DNA from: Streptomyces toyocaensis
GTDB taxonomy: Bacteria; Actinomycetota; Actinomycetes; Streptomycetales; Streptomycetaceae
DNA length: 64,000 bases
Assembly (NCBI RefSeq): GCF_000725125.1
Contig: NZ_JFCB01000006.1
Location: 124,001-188,000, forward strand
Direction: 5' to 3'
Of the stretch, positions 47,810-56,490 are shown piece by piece (the first letter of the stretch is position 1; the number at the start of each line of letters is the position of its first letter). The translations under genes and the position numbers were made by a program. The notes beneath the pieces are model-generated. The model saw only the letters and a list, made by a program, of their open reading frames with translations. It was not told where the DNA came from and did not search any database.

Positions 47810-49171
47810 TTACAGCACCGGCAGGTTCTTGCGGAGCTCGAAGGCCGTGACCTCGGAGCGGTACTCCTCCCACTCCTGCTTCTTGTTGCGCAGGAAGAAG
47901 TCGAAGACGTGCTCGCCGAGGGTCTCGGCGGCCAGGTCGCTGCGCTGCATCAGGGCCAGGGCCTCGCCCAGGTTCTGCGGCAGGGGCTCGATGCCGAGCG
48001 CGCGGCGCTCCGCGTCGGAGAGGGCCCAGACGTCGTCCTCGGCGCCCGGCGGGAGCTCGTAGCCCTCCTCGATGCCCTTCAGACCGGCGGCCAGGAGCAG
48101 GGCGTAGGCGAGGTAGGGGTTGGCGCCGGAGTCGAGGGAGCGGACCTCCACGCGGGCGGAGCCGGTCTTGCCGGGCTTGTACATCGGCACCCGGACCAGG
48201 GCCGAGCGGTTGTTGTGGCCCCAGCAGATGTACGACGGGGCCTCGCCGCCGGCGCCGGCCGGGCGCTCCGTGCCGCCCCAGATGCGCTTGTAGGAGTTGA
48301 CCCACTGGTTGGTGACCGCGGAGATCTCCGCCGCGTGCCGCAGCAGGCCCGCGATGAAGGAGCGGCCCACCTTGGAGAGCTGGTACTCGGCGCCGGACTC
48401 GTAGAAGGCGTTGCGGTCGCCCTCGAAGAGGGAGAGGTGGGTGTGCATGCCGGAGCCCGGATACTCCGAGAAGGGCTTGGGCATGAAGGTCGCCTGAACG
48501 CCCTGCTCCAGCGCCACCTGCTTCATGACCAGGCGGAACGTCATGATGTTGTCCGCCGTGGAGAGCGCGTCCGCGTACCGGAGGTCGATCTCCTGCTGGC
48601 CCGGGGCGCCCTCGTGGTGGGAGAACTCCACCGAGATGCCCATCGACTCCAGCATGGTGATCGCCTGGCGGCGGAAGTCCATCCCGACGTTCTGCGGGGT
48701 GTGGTCGAAGTAGCCGGAGTTGTCCGCCGGGGTCGGGCGGCTGCCGTCGAGCGGCTTGTCCTTCAGCAGGAAGAACTCGATTTCCGGGTGGGTGTAGAAG
48801 GTGAAGCCCAGGTCGGAGGTGCGGGCCAGGGCGCGCTTGAGGACGTAGCGCGGGTCCGCGAAGGACGGGGAGCCGTCCGGCATGAGGATGTCGCAGAACA
48901 TGCGGGCCGTGCCGGGGGCCTCGGCGCGCCAGGGGAGGATCTGGAACGTCGACGGGTCGGGCTTGGCGATCATGTCGGACTCGTGCACCCGGGCGAAGCC
49001 CTCGATGGCCGAGCCGTCGAAGCCGATCCCCTCGTCGAACGCCTGCTCCAGTTCGGCGGGGGCGACGGCCACGGACTTGAGGAAGCCCAGCACGTCGGTG
49101 AACCACAGGCGCACGAACCGGATGTCGCGCTCCTCCAACGTCCGGAGCACGAACTCCTGCTGCTTGTCCAT
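47810..49171 (-). CDS. glnA2: Glutamine-synthetase-like enzyme GlnA2 (gamma-glutamylpolyamine synthetase type)
   Basis: A 453-residue GSI-fold ligase, start MDKQQEFVLRTLEERDIRF with GGGAAG six bases upstream. It keeps GS motifs: GFDGSAIEGFARV, EIEFFLLKD, NVGMDFRRQAI, GSGMHTHLSLFEG and NPYLAYALLLAAG. At the place of the adenylylated Tyr in GSI it has Trp (DDVWALSD), so it should escape GlnE control. From memory the sequence is very close to S. coelicolor GlnA2, reported to glutamylate polyamines; I infer the same use. Its 3' end is the integration point of the adjoining island but remains complete. Confidence 0.92.
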   Translation of the reverse strand: MDKQQEFVLRTLEERDIRFVRLWFTDVLGFLKSVAVAPAELEQAFDEGIGFDGSAIEGFARVHESDMIAKPDPSTFQILPWRAEAPGTARMFCDILMPDGSPSFADPRYVLKRALARTSDLGFTFYTHPEIEFFLLKDKPLDGSRPTPADNSGYFDHTPQNVGMDFRRQAITMLESMGISVEFSHHEGAPGQQEIDLRYADALSTADNIMTFRLVMKQVALEQGVQATFMPKPFSEYPGSGMHTHLSLFEGDRNAFYESGAEYQLSKVGRSFIAGLLRHAAEISAVTNQWVNSYKRIWGGTERPAGAGGEAPSYICWGHNNRSALVRVPMYKPGKTGSARVEVRSLDSGANPYLAYALLLAAGLKGIEEGYELPPGAEDDVWALSDAERRALGIEPLPQNLGEALALMQRSDLAAETLGEHVFDFFLRNKKQEWEEYRSEVTAFELRKNLPVL

Positions 49172-49417
49172 CTTCCGCTTCCCCATCCTTGCCGGTCAGG
49201 CCGCCTGTCCGCGCCCGCGCCCCGGAAGGCGGGCGGGCTACCGAGCGGGCACACGGGCATCCCACCACACCAGCGTTTCATACGCGTTGCCGGCCTCGAC
49301 CGGCCGACTGGCCGTGGCGTGAACGTCCCGCTCAGGACAGGTGTACCGCTCTGGCGCCCATCTTGCCTGTTCGGACCCGCCTCCGTAACGGGTGGCCCCG
49401 CGTCCGCCGCGGCCGGC

Positions 49418-49861
49418 TCACGGCCGCGGGGAGATGCCCAGCAGGAGGGGGCCCGTGGGGTCGACGACGATGTCCGCCACCGTGATCGGGTCCAGCGTGG
49501 CGTAGAAGGCCTCCTGGGCCCGGCGCAGGGCGCCGCGCAGCCGGCAGGCGGAGCTCAGCGGGCAGGGGGCCGAGGTGGCCGTGCCCTCGCAGTCGACGAC
49601 GTCCCCCTCGCCCTCGAAGGCCCGGACCAGGGCGCCCACCGAGGCGGTACGGCCCGCCTCCGTGAGCGCCAGGCCGCCGCCCCTGCCGCGCCGGGTGGTG
49701 ACCATGCCCATGTGCTGGAGCTCGGCGACGACCTTCGCGGCGTGGGTGTACGGCACGTCCATGGCCGTCGAGACGTCCCGCGTCGTCGGGTTGGAGCCGT
49801 CGGCCACGGCGAGGCGCATGAGGACCCGGAGAGCCAGGTCGGTGGAGCGCAGGAGCCGCAT
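49418..49861 (-). CDS. Rrf2-family regulator with Cys cluster (NsrR-like)
   Basis: A 147-residue Rrf2 regulator. The winged helix is MRLLRSTDLALRVLMRLAV...TTRDVSTAMDVPYTHAAKVVAEL, with the wing TTRRGRGGGLALTEAG. The Cys ligands VDCEGTATSAPCPLSSACRLRG (three Cys) match those of NsrR/IscR iron-sulfur regulators. NsrR senses nitric oxide through its cluster; whether this is NsrR or another Rrf2 type is open, as no hmp-like gene is adjacent. Confidence 0.88.
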   Translation of the reverse strand: MRLLRSTDLALRVLMRLAVADGSNPTTRDVSTAMDVPYTHAAKVVAELQHMGMVTTRRGRGGGLALTEAGRTASVGALVRAFEGEGDVVDCEGTATSAPCPLSSACRLRGALRRAQEAFYATLDPITVADIVVDPTGPLLLGISPRP

Positions 49862-50055
49862 ACCAGGCAGCGTAGGTAATCGGCATTGCGGGTTCAAATT
49901 ATCCGGGGTGGAGAAGGTGGGTGGGGGTGATGTGTGCGGCGGCCCTGCGGGCCGGTTCGCATCCGGTCGGATGTCCGCGCCCCCTACGGCCGGGCGCGCC
50001 TTCGCCCTTACGATCAGCTCACCCGATCGTCCCACTCCCCCCGAAGGACACTCCC

Positions 50056-50721
50056 ATGGGCTCCGCCAAGAAGAGCAGCGCGGCACGCACGGCACGCATA
50101 GAGGAGATGCGGCGCGCCGAGCAGGCCCGCGAGCGCCGCACACGGATCCTCACGATCGCCGCGAGCGTGGTCGTCGTCGCCGGACTCGTCGTCGGCGGTG
50201 TGGTGCTCGTCCGGTCGCAGTCGGACGACGAGGGCGCCGGCGCGGCCGGTGACGCGAAGAACGCGGGCTCGTTCGTCACCGGCAAGGACGGCGTGCGGAC
50301 GTGGAAGGGCACGCTGGGGCGCAACCACGTGACCAAGGCGGTGGACTACCCCGTCACGCCCCCCGTGGGCGGTGACCACAACCCCGCGTGGATGAACTGC
50401 AACGGGGACGTCTACACCGACGAGATCAACAACACCAACGCCGTGCACTCGCTGGAGCACGGAGCCGTATGGGTGACGTACAACGCCTCCGCCGACAAGG
50501 CCGACGTCGACGCGCTCGCCGCGAAGGTGAAGAAGACGCCGTACACGCTGATGAGCCCGGTCGACGGGCAGAAGGAGCCGATCCTGCTGAGCGCCTGGGG
50601 GCACCAGCGGACGGTGACCGGTGCGGAGGACCCGGACGTGGACGCGTTCTTCGAGAAGTTCGTCCAGGGACAGCAGACGCCCGAGCCGGGGGCCGCCTGC
50701 ACCAACGGGCTGTCCAGGTGA
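50056..50721 (+). CDS. DUF3105 membrane-anchored protein
   Basis: A 221-residue protein. A basic, Arg-rich cytoplasmic start (MRRAEQARERRTRI) precedes one membrane helix (LTIAASVVVVAGLVVGGVVLV). The extracellular DUF3105 domain has VGGDHNPAWMNCNGDVY, HSLEHGAVWVTYN and a second Cys near the end (GAACTNGL), so a disulfide is likely. GAAGGA precedes the ATG. It overlaps the DUF305 gene by four bases, and the two families are often adjacent in actinobacteria. Confidence 0.88.
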   Translation: MGSAKKSSAARTARIEEMRRAEQARERRTRILTIAASVVVVAGLVVGGVVLVRSQSDDEGAGAAGDAKNAGSFVTGKDGVRTWKGTLGRNHVTKAVDYPVTPPVGGDHNPAWMNCNGDVYTDEINNTNAVHSLEHGAVWVTYNASADKADVDALAAKVKKTPYTLMSPVDGQKEPILLSAWGHQRTVTGAEDPDVDAFFEKFVQGQQTPEPGAACTNGLSR

Positions 50722-51341
50722 GGCAGCTCGGGCTGATCGCGGGAGCCGCGGCGGCCGTCCTCGTGGGGGCCGGGGCGATCACGTACGCGACGGCCGGGGA
50801 CGCGGGGACGCCGGACGCCGTGCCGTCCGCGGACTCCGCGGACGCCGGGTTCGCCCGGGACATGGCCGTGCATCATCAGCAGGCCGTCGAGATGTCGTAC
50901 ATCGTGCGGGACCGGACGGACGACGAGGCGGTCCGGCGGCTCGCCTACGACATCGCCCAGACGCAGGCCAACCAGCGGGGCATGCTGCTGGGCTGGCTCG
51001 ACCTGTGGGAGCTGCCCAAGGTGTCCGCGGATCCGCCCATGACCTGGATGGGGATGGGCGACACGGCCTCGGGCAAGGACGGGGCGCTGATGCCGGGGAT
51101 GGCGACGAACGCCGAGATGAAGCGGCTGGGGTCGCTGGACGGGAAGCGGGCCGAGGTCTTCTACCTGCAGCTCATGACCGACCACCACAGGGGCGGGGTG
51201 CACATGGCGCAGGGGTGTGTGCGCGCGTGCGAGGTGGGCGTCGAGAAGCGGCTCGCGCGGGGGATGGTGGAGGCGCAGGAGTCGGAGATCGCGCTGATGG
51301 CGGGGATGCTGAAGGAGCGGGGGGCGGCGGAGCGGGAGTAG
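50718..51341 (+). CDS. DUF305 exported protein
   Basis: A 207-residue protein with a GTG start inside the previous stop (GTGA) and an export signal (LGLIAGAAAAVLVGAGAITYA). The DUF305 domain is helical with the paired motifs FARDMAVHHQQAVEMS and LMTDHHRGGVHMA, whose His and Met could bind copper or another metal as in ferritin-like relatives. Function unresolved; it likely works with the adjacent DUF3105 protein at the cell surface. Confidence 0.88.
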   Translation: MRQLGLIAGAAAAVLVGAGAITYATAGDAGTPDAVPSADSADAGFARDMAVHHQQAVEMSYIVRDRTDDEAVRRLAYDIAQTQANQRGMLLGWLDLWELPKVSADPPMTWMGMGDTASGKDGALMPGMATNAEMKRLGSLDGKRAEVFYLQLMTDHHRGGVHMAQGCVRACEVGVEKRLARGMVEAQESEIALMAGMLKERGAAERE

Positions 51342-51439
51342 GGGCGGGCGGGGCCGTGGCCGGTCCGCCGTCGTCCCGTCGTCCGGTCGTGGACCAGGGC
51401 TCCGGGACATCGTGTCGGTTTGACGATTACACTGGCCGC

Positions 51440-53200
51440 GTGCCTCAACTACGTCTCGCCCTGAACCAGATCGACTCGCGCGTCGGTGACCTCGCCGGGA
51501 ACGCCGAAACGATCGTCCGCCGGACCCGGCACTCCGCCGAACGGGGAGCGCACCTCGTCGCGTTCCCCGAGATGGTGCTGACCGGGTATCCCGTCGAGGA
51601 CCTCGCCCTGCGGTCGTCCTTCGTGGAGGCGTCGCGGGCCGCGCTGCGCTCGCTGGCCGCGCGGCTCTCCGAGGAGGGGTTCGGGGACCTTCCGGTGGTC
51701 GTCGGGTACCTCGACCGCAGCGCCGCCGCCCAGCCGAAGTACGGGCAGCCGGCCGGTGCGCCGCAGAACGCGGGCGCCGTGCTGTACGGGGGTGAGGTGG
51801 TGCTGACCTTCGCCAAGCACCACCTGCCGAACTACGGCGTCTTCGACGAGTTCCGGTACTTCGTGCCCGGTGACACCATGCCGGTGGTGCGCGTGCGGGG
51901 TGTGGATGTCGCCCTCGCCATCTGCGAGGACCTGTGGCAGGACGGGGGGCGGGTGCCGGCTGCGCGGTCGGCGCGGGCCGGGCTGCTGCTGTCGATCAAC
52001 GCCTCGCCCTACGAGCGGGACAAGGACGACACCCGGCTGGAGCTCGTGCGCAAGCGGGCGCAGGAGGCCGGGTGCACGACCGCGTACCTCGCGACGACGG
52101 GCGGGCAGGACGAGCTGGTCTTCGACGGGGACTCGATCGTCGTGGACCGTGACGGTGCGGTGGTGGCGCGGGCGCCCCAGTTCGCCGAGACGTGTGTGGT
52201 GGTCGATCTCGAGCTGCCTGCCGCGGTGGCCGACGCGCCCACGGGGGTGGTGGACGACGGGCTGCGGATCGAGCGGGTGGTGCTGTCGGAGGAGCCGGTG
52301 CCCGCGTACGACGCCGGCCCGGCCGGGGCGTACGCCGAGCGGCTCGACGACGACGAGGAGGTGTACTCCGCGCTGGTGACCGGGCTGCGGGCGTACGTCG
52401 AGAAGAACGGGTTCCGGTCCGTGCTGATCGGGCTGTCCGGGGGGATCGACTCGGCGCTGGTCGCGGCGATCGCCTGTGACGCGGTGGGCGCGGAGAACGT
52501 GTACGGCGTCTCCATGCCGTCGAAGTACTCGTCCGAGCACTCGAAGGACGACGCGGCGGAGCTGGCGCGGCGGACCGGGCTGAACTACCGGACCGTGGCG
52601 ATCGAGCCGATGTTCGACGCGTACATGGGGGCGCTGGGGCTGACGGGGCTGGCGGAGGAGAACCTGCAGTCGCGGCTGCGGGGGACGCTGCTGATGGCGA
52701 TCTCCAACCAGGAGGGGCACATCGTGCTGGCGCCGGGGAACAAGTCGGAGCTGGCGGTGGGGTACTCGACGCTGTACGGGGACTCGGTCGGGGCGTACGG
52801 GCCGATCAAGGACGTGTACAAGACCGTGGTGTTCCGGCTGGCTCAGTGGCGCAACCGGGCCGCGGTGGAGCGGGGGCAGACGCCGCCGATTCCGGAGAAC
52901 TCGATCTCGAAACCGCCGAGTGCGGAGCTGCGGCCGGGGCAGGTGGACACGGACTCGCTGCCGGACTATCCGGTGCTGGACGCGATCCTGGAGCTGTACG
53001 TGGACCGGGACCGGGGGGCGGACGAGATCGTCGCGGCCGGGTTCGACGCGGAGCTGGTGGCGAAGACGCTGCGGATGGTGGACCGGGCGGAGTACAAGCG
53101 GCGGCAGTACCCGCCGGGGACGAAGATCTCGCCGAAGGGCTTCGGCAAGGACCGGCGGCTGCCGATCACCAACGGCTGGCGCGAGGGGGCACACGGCTGA
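51440..53200 (+). CDS. nadE: Glutamine-dependent NAD+ synthetase
   Basis: A 586-residue two-domain enzyme that amidates deamido-NAD using glutamine and ATP. The N-terminal nitrilase-type glutaminase has the triad VAFPEMVLTGYP (Glu), FAKHHLPNY (Lys) and VALAICEDLW (Cys). The C-terminal synthetase has the P-loop IGLSGGIDSALVAAI and later LAPGNKSELAVGY. The GTG at 51440 follows TACACT by six bases, so the message may be leaderless. It is a core gene at the end of NAD synthesis. Confidence 0.95.
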   Translation: MPQLRLALNQIDSRVGDLAGNAETIVRRTRHSAERGAHLVAFPEMVLTGYPVEDLALRSSFVEASRAALRSLAARLSEEGFGDLPVVVGYLDRSAAAQPKYGQPAGAPQNAGAVLYGGEVVLTFAKHHLPNYGVFDEFRYFVPGDTMPVVRVRGVDVALAICEDLWQDGGRVPAARSARAGLLLSINASPYERDKDDTRLELVRKRAQEAGCTTAYLATTGGQDELVFDGDSIVVDRDGAVVARAPQFAETCVVVDLELPAAVADAPTGVVDDGLRIERVVLSEEPVPAYDAGPAGAYAERLDDDEEVYSALVTGLRAYVEKNGFRSVLIGLSGGIDSALVAAIACDAVGAENVYGVSMPSKYSSEHSKDDAAELARRTGLNYRTVAIEPMFDAYMGALGLTGLAEENLQSRLRGTLLMAISNQEGHIVLAPGNKSELAVGYSTLYGDSVGAYGPIKDVYKTVVFRLAQWRNRAAVERGQTPPIPENSISKPPSAELRPGQVDTDSLPDYPVLDAILELYVDRDRGADEIVAAGFDAELVAKTLRMVDRAEYKRRQYPPGTKISPKGFGKDRRLPITNGWREGAHG

Positions 53201-53319
53201 CGCCCGCGGCGCAGCGGGCGGTGCGGTGGGGGTACGCGGAGCGCCTGTGGTCGCTGGGTGGGCCGGGGTCGGCTGTCCCACGCCCACCGCACGCCGCGCG
53301 CGGCTGTGCCACGCCCCAC

Positions 53320-54372
53320 CTAGCCGGCCGGTGGGGTGACCTTCACCCGGGCTGCGATGGGGAGGTGGTCGCTGGCTGTGGGCGGGAGGGTCCAGGAGGC
53401 TTCCGGTTCGGCGCCCCTGACCAGGATCTGGTCGATCCGTGCCATCGGGAACGACGCCGGCCAGCTGAAGCCGAACCCGCTGCCCACGGCGCCCTGGGTG
53501 GAGCGCATCTGTGAGGAGACCGCGTTCAGGGCGCGGTCGTTCATCGTGCCGTTCAGGTCGCCGAGCAGGACGACGTTCGGCAGGGGCTCGCCGGCGATGG
53601 CCTCGCCCAGGGCGTCGGCGCTCTTGTCGCGCTGACGGGCCGTGAAGCCGGCCTCCAGTTTCACGCGGACGGAGGGCAGGTGGGCGACGTAGACCGCGAC
53701 CCGGCCGGCGGGCGCGGTCACCGTGGCGCGCATCGCGCGCTTCCAGCCGAGGCGGATGTCCACCGCCTTCACGTCGCTCAGCGGGTACTTGCTCCACAGG
53801 CCCACGGTTCCCACCACGGAGTGGTACCTGTACGTCGGGGCCAGCGCCGACTCGTAGACCGGGACCTGTGACGCCTTCAGTTCCTCCAGGGCCAGGACGT
53901 CCGCACCCGAGGCGGCCACGTCGCGGGCCGTGCGGGAGGGGTCCGGGTTGTCGGCGTTGACGTTGTGGGTGGCCACCGTCAGATCGCCGCCGGTGGCGTT
54001 CTTGTCGGTGAGCAGGCCGCCGAAGAGGTTCAGCCAGACGGCCGCGGGCAGGACCGTCGCGATCAGGGCCGTAGCCGACTTGCGGACCAGGGCGAGGACG
54101 AGCAGCACCGGGATGAACAGGCCCAGCCAGGGCAGGAACGTCTCGACCAGGCTGCCCAGGTTGCCGATCGCGTTCGGGATCTGCGCGTGGGCCAGCATGA
54201 CCAGGGCCAGCAGGACCGCGCACGTCGCGAGGAACAGTCCCCGGCGCCAGATGCGGCGGTCGCCGCGCCAGCCTCTGCTCACGCGGTGCCACAGGCGCCG
54301 AAGCCGGGAAGCCGGCTGCTCGGGCCCCGAGCTTCCGTTGTCCGTCTCCGTCATGTACGCCTGCTGCGCCAT
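53320..54372 (-). CDS. Membrane-anchored endonuclease/exonuclease/phosphatase-family protein
   Basis: A 350-residue protein. Three hydrophobic segments (LFLATCAVLLALVMLAHA, FLPWLGLFIPVLLVLALV, ALIATVLPAAVWLNLFGG) anchor it, then an EEP domain faces outside. EEP motifs are THNVNADN, LALEELKAS (metal Glu), VAHLPSV, VLLGDLNGT (GDxN) and ASDHLPI (SDH). Such enzymes hydrolyse phosphodiesters, e.g. nucleic acids or lipid head groups; the substrate is unknown. GAGG precedes the ATG; it converges on nadE. Confidence 0.88.
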   Translation of the reverse strand: MAQQAYMTETDNGSSGPEQPASRLRRLWHRVSRGWRGDRRIWRRGLFLATCAVLLALVMLAHAQIPNAIGNLGSLVETFLPWLGLFIPVLLVLALVRKSATALIATVLPAAVWLNLFGGLLTDKNATGGDLTVATHNVNADNPDPSRTARDVAASGADVLALEELKASQVPVYESALAPTYRYHSVVGTVGLWSKYPLSDVKAVDIRLGWKRAMRATVTAPAGRVAVYVAHLPSVRVKLEAGFTARQRDKSADALGEAIAGEPLPNVVLLGDLNGTMNDRALNAVSSQMRSTQGAVGSGFGFSWPASFPMARIDQILVRGAEPEASWTLPPTASDHLPIAARVKVTPPAG

Positions 54373-54575
54373 ACCGTCGCCTCACAACCTGCCGTGCACA
54401 CCGTCTCCCCCGTAAGACCCTAGGGGATGATCGGTTCTCTTCCTGCCGCCCCTCGGCGGCCGTACGGGGGCGATGACGCGCCGCGGTGCCCGGGGGGTTC
54501 CGGGTGGGGAGGGTGAAAGCGCCGTCTGTGACGAAACGCGCACAGCGGGGCTCGGCGGCCTCCCCACCGCACCGC

Positions 54576-56390
54576 CTAGAACGGGGTCGTGAGGACGGAA
54601 CCCGAGCCGACCCCGAGGGAGGCCGTGCCGTCGCCGATGGCGTTCCACACCTCGACCCGGATCGTTCCCCCGGACATGTCGCCGAGGGTCCCGGTGGCGG
54701 AGTGCAGTCCGGCGCGTGAGCCCAGGTACTCCTCGTACCCCGGAACCGGGTCGGTGGCGAAGTAGCGGAAGGTCTCCACCCGTTCGAACGTGCCGTCGCC
54801 GGTCAGGTCGTACGACACCCTGACCTGCTGGCCGAGTCCGACGTGCGTCCCGGCGTCCGTGCGGAAGGTGAAGTCCGTCGCGCGGGTGGGGTCGTGATCG
54901 CCGACCACGTCGTGCGCCTCGTAGACGAGCGGCTCGTACGGCTGTCCGTCGTGGGTGGTCCCGTCGGCGGAGGGGATGGTGTCGGCGCTCGCTTCGGCCG
55001 CCGCCCGGGTGCTCAACTGTCCACCGGAGTGGAGGAAGAAGGTGTCGCCGGTGGGCGGGAGCGTCGGTGTCACGGTCGGGGTGGGGCTCGGGGCCGGGTC
55101 CCCGGGCCCGGGATCGCCCGGGGACGGCGACGCCCCGCCGGTGGGTGTCGGGGCCGGGCCGGAGTCGCCCGACAGCGGGTCGAGGGTCACGTAGGCGTGC
55201 CGCGGGTCGCCGTCGTGGACCAGCGACTCGTGGGCGCCGACGTCGTCGAAGGCGAAGGCGTACGCCTTGCCGTCGGCCATGCGCTCGTGGACCTCGCGCG
55301 CGTAGTGGTTGGTGACCGCGTCCCGGTAGAAGTCGGCGGACGAGGAGTCGGGCTGCTGGGAGTTGGACAGCAGGGTCGAACGGTTCAGAGCCGCGCACAG
55401 CGTGCGGGAGAGCGGGCCGCGCACCATGTCGTTGGGCGCGTCGAGGAGTTTGTAGCAGCCGTAGACGCTGTCGGAGTCCGGCTTGGCGAAGGACGTGGCG
55501 AGCGCACCGGACCCGTCGGTGAAGTTCATCCTGTCCCCCGAGACCCGGCCGTAGTACTTGATGTCGGGACGGTGGGAGAACGGTGTCACCGTCAGTGTCT
55601 CGGTGCTGTACTTCTGCCAGACACGGTCGATGTAGTCCTTCAGTGAGTCCTGCAGCGGGGCGCCCGCCTCGATGCCGTGGCTGGGGGCGAGGGCGCGCAG
55701 GACGGTGCCGTCGGCCCGCCGGTGGATCAACTTCTCCCAGCCGCCGCCGCGTTCCTCCAGCGCGTCGAAGAAGCCCTGGTAACCGCCCGGCTTCAGGTGG
55801 CCGGTGGTGGAGACCGATCCGTCGGGGCGCTCCACGCCCACGGCGTAAGGGGCGGAGAACATGTCGACCTGTGTGCTGTTCAGCCACAGCCCCGAGTCGT
55901 TCAGCGTGTACTCGGACCAGTTGAAGAGGATGTCACGGTTGGGGTCGGTCGGGTTCTGCACGGCGGGCTGCACCAGGCCGCCGGTGGCCAGCCTGAAGTC
56001 CAGCTTCTCACCGTAGGAGAAGTAGAGCCGGCCGGAGAACTTGGGCAGCCGGATCGTCATGGACTCGCCGTCGGCGGGGCCGGCGAAGGACGCGTCCGGC
56101 GCCGGGACGGGCGGGACGGTGCCGCCCGGCCAGGGGTGGAAGGTGCCGTCCGCGTCGGCCCAGCCCTGGCGCCCCGTGGACAGTTCGGTGCCGAGGTTGT
56201 ACAGGTGGATCTGCTCGCCGGTGCCGGAGTTGTTGGTCAGGGTCAGCGGAATGGTGTCCGGCACCGCCGCCTCGGCACGGGACGCCGCGCCGGTGCCGAC
56301 GACACCGGCGGTCGCCAGTACCGCTGCGGCGGCCACCAGGGCGAGGACCCGGGGGCCGGGACGGAACCGGCCCGATCTTGTCCTGGACAT
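54576..56390 (-). CDS. Secreted GH64 beta-1,3-glucanase
   Basis: A 604-residue exported enzyme with signal MSRTRSGRFRPGPRVLALVAAAAV...AEAA. Residues about 42-400 match GH64 (laminaripentaose-producing beta-1,3-glucanase): TIPLTLTNNSGTGEQIHLYNLG, GRLYFSYGEKLDF, YTLNDSGLWLNSTQVDMFS. A Pro/Gly/Ser linker follows. The C-terminal about 150 residues (QVRVSYDLTGDGTFERVET..., GTIRVEVWNAIG) are shared with the GH81 protein upstream and are probably a beta-1,3-glucan-binding module (CBM56-like, inferred). AGGAGG fixes the ATG at 56390. It targets fungal or algal glucan. Confidence 0.88.
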   Translation of the reverse strand: MSRTRSGRFRPGPRVLALVAAAAVLATAGVVGTGAASRAEAAVPDTIPLTLTNNSGTGEQIHLYNLGTELSTGRQGWADADGTFHPWPGGTVPPVPAPDASFAGPADGESMTIRLPKFSGRLYFSYGEKLDFRLATGGLVQPAVQNPTDPNRDILFNWSEYTLNDSGLWLNSTQVDMFSAPYAVGVERPDGSVSTTGHLKPGGYQGFFDALEERGGGWEKLIHRRADGTVLRALAPSHGIEAGAPLQDSLKDYIDRVWQKYSTETLTVTPFSHRPDIKYYGRVSGDRMNFTDGSGALATSFAKPDSDSVYGCYKLLDAPNDMVRGPLSRTLCAALNRSTLLSNSQQPDSSSADFYRDAVTNHYAREVHERMADGKAYAFAFDDVGAHESLVHDGDPRHAYVTLDPLSGDSGPAPTPTGGASPSPGDPGPGDPAPSPTPTVTPTLPPTGDTFFLHSGGQLSTRAAAEASADTIPSADGTTHDGQPYEPLVYEAHDVVGDHDPTRATDFTFRTDAGTHVGLGQQVRVSYDLTGDGTFERVETFRYFATDPVPGYEEYLGSRAGLHSATGTLGDMSGGTIRVEVWNAIGDGTASLGVGSGSVLTTPF

Positions 56391-56445
56391 GCGCGTCCTC
56401 CTGAGAGACACGTGGGGGGAGGCACCCGGGGTGCCGTTGGCTGCG

Positions 56446-56482
56446 CCGGCCCGGCCGGTGGGAGACCCACCGGCCGGGCCGG
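56446..56482 (-). terminator. Strong hairpin after the GH81 gene
   Basis: CCGGCCCGGCCGGTGGG with its complement, a 17-bp stem with a tiny loop, between the GH81 and GH64 genes. The two are therefore probably separate transcripts. Confidence 0.85.
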
Positions 56483-56490
56483 GTGTCCCG

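Noticed and set aside
50621..51440. N-terminal extension of nadE reaching back over the DUF305 gene
   Set aside because: The extra frame is a shadow of the DUF305 gene; the nitrilase domain begins right at the GTG at 51440.
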